This document shows positions 13,281 to 15,958 of a DNA stretch of 15,958 bases, one piece after another. How positions within the stretch are numbered: the first letter of the stretch is position 1; every line of letters begins with the position of its first letter. This stretch comes from Deltaproteobacteria bacterium (GTDB lineage: Bacteria; Desulfobacterota; Syntrophia; Syntrophales; UBA2192), in contig JAPLJU010000157.1 of NCBI GenBank assembly GCA_026388445.1, positions 1-15,958 of the forward strand, written 5' to 3'. A model generated the notes under the pieces. The model worked only from the letters and a program-made list of their open reading frames with translations. It was not told the origin of the DNA and ran no database searches. The translations under genes were made by a program, and so were the position numbers.

Positions 13281-15958
13281 ATGAAAAAATCGAAGTATAA
13301 AGTCAGTCTCTTTGTCCTCATTCCGCTTATTTTCACCGGGATCTCGCTCATCGCGGTCATCATGACCTATCAGATCTTTCGGCTCATCTCGAATCCCGAT
13401 GACTACGTGAGGATGTGGGGGGTCGCCATCGCCCTTTTCGCGTGCGGCATCGCCCTTGTCATCACCTGGCTCGTGCTGAGGCCCATCCGGACGTTCATTC
13501 ATAAGGTCATTGAATTGCCCGTTTTTAAGGGGACGCCGGCCAGAAACACCCTGACGCCTCAGGGGGACGACATCAAGGAATACAACGTTGTCTTTGATAA
13601 GGTCACCGATCTTCTGAGCAAGGTGGAGCCGCGGGAAATCTACCCCGATGTCATCGGCCAGAGTAAAGCCGTCCGGGCGATCTGCGATCAGCTCGCAAAG
13701 ATCAGGCCCGCCGACGCGACCATTTTAATCCAGGGCGAGGAGGGAACAGGGAAAGAGCTTGTTGCGCGCGTGATCCACAAGAGCACGGCGGGGAACCGGC
13801 CCTTCATCTCCATCAGCTGCGCATCCCAGCCGGAGCTGTCTCTCGAACTGGATCTTTTCGGCTACGAAAAAGGAACCTTCACCGGCGCGAAGAGCCGCAA
13901 ATACGGCCAGCTTGAGGCCGCCGGTGACGGAACGATCTTTCTCGATGAAATCAGCGAGATATCTCTGAACATGCAGTCCAGGCTCCTGCGGGTGCTGCAG
14001 GAACGGGAATTTGAGAGGATCGGGGGCAGGGAGCGGATCAAGTTGCGGGCCCGCATCATCACCGCATCGAACGGGAGCCTCCCCGCGCTCGTCAAGGAGG
14101 GAAGGTTCCGGGATGATCTCTACTATCTTTTGAACGTGGTGATGATCAACATTCCGCCCCTTCGGGAGAGAAAAGAGGACATCCCGCTCCTGGTGGACTA
14201 CCTGCTCAAGAAGATCGCCCACGATCTTCAGAAAGACGTTTTCGCCGTCTCCACGGACGTCATGGACGCCTTTCTGAAGTACGCATGGCCCGGAAATGTC
14301 ATAGAGATGGAAAACCTTCTCTCGAGGGCCGCAGCCGTGGCGAAAGGAGAAACGCTGCAGCTGGAAGACTTCCCGCACTTCGTGCCGCCCGTCGGGGAAC
14401 CGGGGGTCCCCGAGAAGCCCCTGGAGGTGGAAGAGAAGGTGTCTGCCGTTGAAGCGGAGCTTGGACGCCTCCTGGTGAGTACAAATCTCCTCACCGAGGA
14501 TCAGTTTCGTGAAGCCCTGACGGAACGGGTGAAGACCAGTCAGAAACTGAAAGATCTGCTGATTCAAAAAGGGTGGGTTTCCGAGGACCGCATGGTCGAT
14601 CTTTTTAGTTTGAAATTCAAGCTGGACAAATACGCGCCGGACCGTCATCCGCTCGATATCAGCTTTGCCCACCTCATCCCCATGAAGATGGCCCGGAAGT
14701 ACAGGGTTGCTCCTCTGAGAATGGAGGACAAAGTCCTGAAAGTCGCCACAACGGACCCCATGGATGCCTCTGCCCTGGAGATCCTGAAACTGACAATCGA
14801 AGGTGAAATGGAGCTGGTCGTTTGTACGGAAAAGGAAATGGACCAGCTGCTCACCGGGCTCTACAGTCCTCCCGTATTTTCACCGGAGACCAGACAGGCC
14901 ATCGCGGCCGTGAAGGTTCCGGAGGGGGCCGTCGAGAAGGACATTACCGTTTCGGAGAGGGAGGACAGGAAAATAGCCGCCCGCCAGGGGTGGGCGGAAG
15001 ACAAGATGGTGGTCCGCCTGGTCAGCTCCATCATTGCCCGTGCGATTCAGGAGGGGGCCAGTGAGATCCTCTTCAATCCACAGGTCAATAACCTCCAGGT
15101 GCGACTCCGGATCGGCGGGAAATTGAGCGAGATCACCGACCTGCCCAAATCGACCTTCCTGCCCATTGTCTCCCGGATCAGGAAACTTGCCGAAATGGAT
15201 CTGGCCGCGGCGAGCGTCCTGGAGGATGGTCGCTTTACCGTCAAGATGGAAGAGCGGGAATACAATATCCGGGTCTCCTCCATCCCGGCCGTCCACGGGG
15301 AGAATATTATCCTGAATCTCCAGGATGTGGGCGATGACATGTACGACCTCTCGCGCCTGGGGATGTCGCGGGCCGATCGGGAAAAGCTTGAGTCGGTCCT
15401 CCACAGGCCGAATGGGTTGATTCTCTGCTGCGGACCCGCCGTGAGCGGGAAGACCACGACCCTCTATGCCCTGCTCAAGGAAATTCGAAGACCCGACGCA
15501 CACATCATGACCGTCGAGGATCCTGTGGAGTATTACTTCGAGGGCATTTCGCAGATCCAGTTGAACCGCCGGGCGGGCATGAGTTTCTCCGATGGGATGA
15601 GATCCATCATGAGGCACGCGCCCGATGTCATCATGGTCGGGGAGCTGCGGGAAGCCGAAACAACCGGTATGGCCATGCAGGCGTCTCTCAGTAGCAGGGT
15701 TTTCAGTACGCTCCAGAATCACAACGCCGCAGGCGCGATCACGCGACTCCTGGACCTCGGGGTTGAGCGATTTCTGATTACCTCGGTCCTTCTGGCCTCT
15801 ATATCCCAGCGGCTGGTCAGGAGGATCTGCCCTGAGTGCCGTGAGTCTTACCAGCCGGCCGCGCAGGTCTTGGAACTCTGGGGTCTCACGGACAGGGAAG
15901 GCCTGACGTTCTCCTACGGCAAGGGCTGTGATGCCTGCAACCACACGGGGTACAAGGG
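13281..15958 (+). CDS. Membrane-anchored sigma-54 AAA+ / GspE-PilB ATPase fusion (3' partial)
   Basis: One open frame of 892 visible codons with no internal stop, running off the window. Domains in order: two helices (about 8-30 and 46-67); a HAMP-like stretch (RPIRTFIHKV ... DDIKEYNVVFDKV, to about 113); a sigma-54-interaction AAA+ domain (about 122-365) with Walker A GEEGTGKE (152-159), GTFTGA (198-203, normally GAFTGA), Walker B FLDE (220-223) and GRFRDDLYY (274-282); a proline-rich linker (364-386); a GspE/MshE-type N-terminal domain (about 394-530); and a GspE/PilB motor from about 575. The motor has Walker A GPAVSGKT (718-725), Asp box EDPVE (746-750), Walker B glutamate E788 and zinc-type cysteines C850/C853/C883/C886. 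The His-box histidine is replaced by Q812. No Fis-type DNA-binding domain follows the AAA+ domain. Role unknown: control or powering of a pilus/type II secretion system at the membrane is inference. Confidence 0.93.
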   Translation, partial: MKKSKYKVSLFVLIPLIFTGISLIAVIMTYQIFRLISNPDDYVRMWGVAIALFACGIALVITWLVLRPIRTFIHKVIELPVFKGTPARNTLTPQGDDIKEYNVVFDKVTDLLSKVEPREIYPDVIGQSKAVRAICDQLAKIRPADATILIQGEEGTGKELVARVIHKSTAGNRPFISISCASQPELSLELDLFGYEKGTFTGAKSRKYGQLEAAGDGTIFLDEISEISLNMQSRLLRVLQEREFERIGGRERIKLRARIITASNGSLPALVKEGRFRDDLYYLLNVVMINIPPLRERKEDIPLLVDYLLKKIAHDLQKDVFAVSTDVMDAFLKYAWPGNVIEMENLLSRAAAVAKGETLQLEDFPHFVPPVGEPGVPEKPLEVEEKVSAVEAELGRLLVSTNLLTEDQFREALTERVKTSQKLKDLLIQKGWVSEDRMVDLFSLKFKLDKYAPDRHPLDISFAHLIPMKMARKYRVAPLRMEDKVLKVATTDPMDASALEILKLTIEGEMELVVCTEKEMDQLLTGLYSPPVFSPETRQAIAAVKVPEGAVEKDITVSEREDRKIAARQGWAEDKMVVRLVSSIIARAIQEGASEILFNPQVNNLQVRLRIGGKLSEITDLPKSTFLPIVSRIRKLAEMDLAAASVLEDGRFTVKMEEREYNIRVSSIPAVHGENIILNLQDVGDDMYDLSRLGMSRADREKLESVLHRPNGLILCCGPAVSGKTTTLYALLKEIRRPDAHIMTVEDPVEYYFEGISQIQLNRRAGMSFSDGMRSIMRHAPDVIMVGELREAETTGMAMQASLSSRVFSTLQNHNAAGAITRLLDLGVERFLITSVLLASISQRLVRRICPECRESYQPAAQVLELWGLTDREGLTFSYGKGCDACNHTGYK

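Noticed and set aside
14880..15944. 354-codon and other antisense frames under the fusion gene
   Set aside because: They mirror GC-rich codons of the plus-strand frame, which carries Walker A/B and the other motor motifs; the antisense products resemble nothing.

Overview
The window reads like a chromosome segment of a Gram-negative anaerobic bacterium, most likely a Desulfobacterota (deltaproteobacterial) fatty-acid or aromatic degrader of the syntrophic or sulfate-reducing type. The evidence is a beta-oxidation gene cluster, a cytosolic molybdenum/tungsten enzyme with no signal peptide, an arabinose-5-phosphate isomerase (LPS Kdo synthesis), an HDOD protein, a sigma-54-type AAA+ domain, and a roughly 115-bp intergenic palindromic repeat of a kind I associate with that group. 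The organism call is inference; no rRNA or other marker is present.

Layout. Positions 1-5105 (+) hold a three-gene beta-oxidation operon: a long-form acyl-CoA dehydrogenase (5' end outside the window), a 3-hydroxyacyl-CoA dehydrogenase/enoyl-CoA hydratase fusion in FadN domain order, and a thiolase. Together they cover all four steps of the spiral. A strong intrinsic terminator follows at 5172-5208. A nitrilase-superfamily amidohydrolase (+) and an HDOD protein (-) converge at about 6085-6110. A 505-bp divergent region (6963-7468) carries a good sigma-70 promoter, a long leader and a 38-codon ORF resembling the N-terminus of CorA. It leads into a 693-residue Mo/W-bisMGD oxidoreductase (+). 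That gene and kdsD (-) converge on a bidirectional terminator at 9565-9603. kdsD and a YjbQ-family gene (+) are divergent. YjbQ converges with an MFS/UMF1-type transporter (-), and the repeat element sits between them.

The last region (12751-15958) is the most unusual. A 530-bp non-coding stretch with nested palindromes precedes one uninterrupted reading frame of at least 892 codons, which runs off the window. It encodes two membrane helices, a HAMP-like linker, a complete NtrC-type sigma-54 AAA+ domain without a DNA-binding domain, a GspE/MshE N-terminal domain, and a GspE/PilB secretion/pilus ATPase with a degenerate His box. This fusion of a transcription-activator motor to a secretion motor, with a possible internal translation start at the junction, is the best candidate for an undescribed system. 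Outside the beta-oxidation operon, neighbours look like independent transcription units with no shared pathway.
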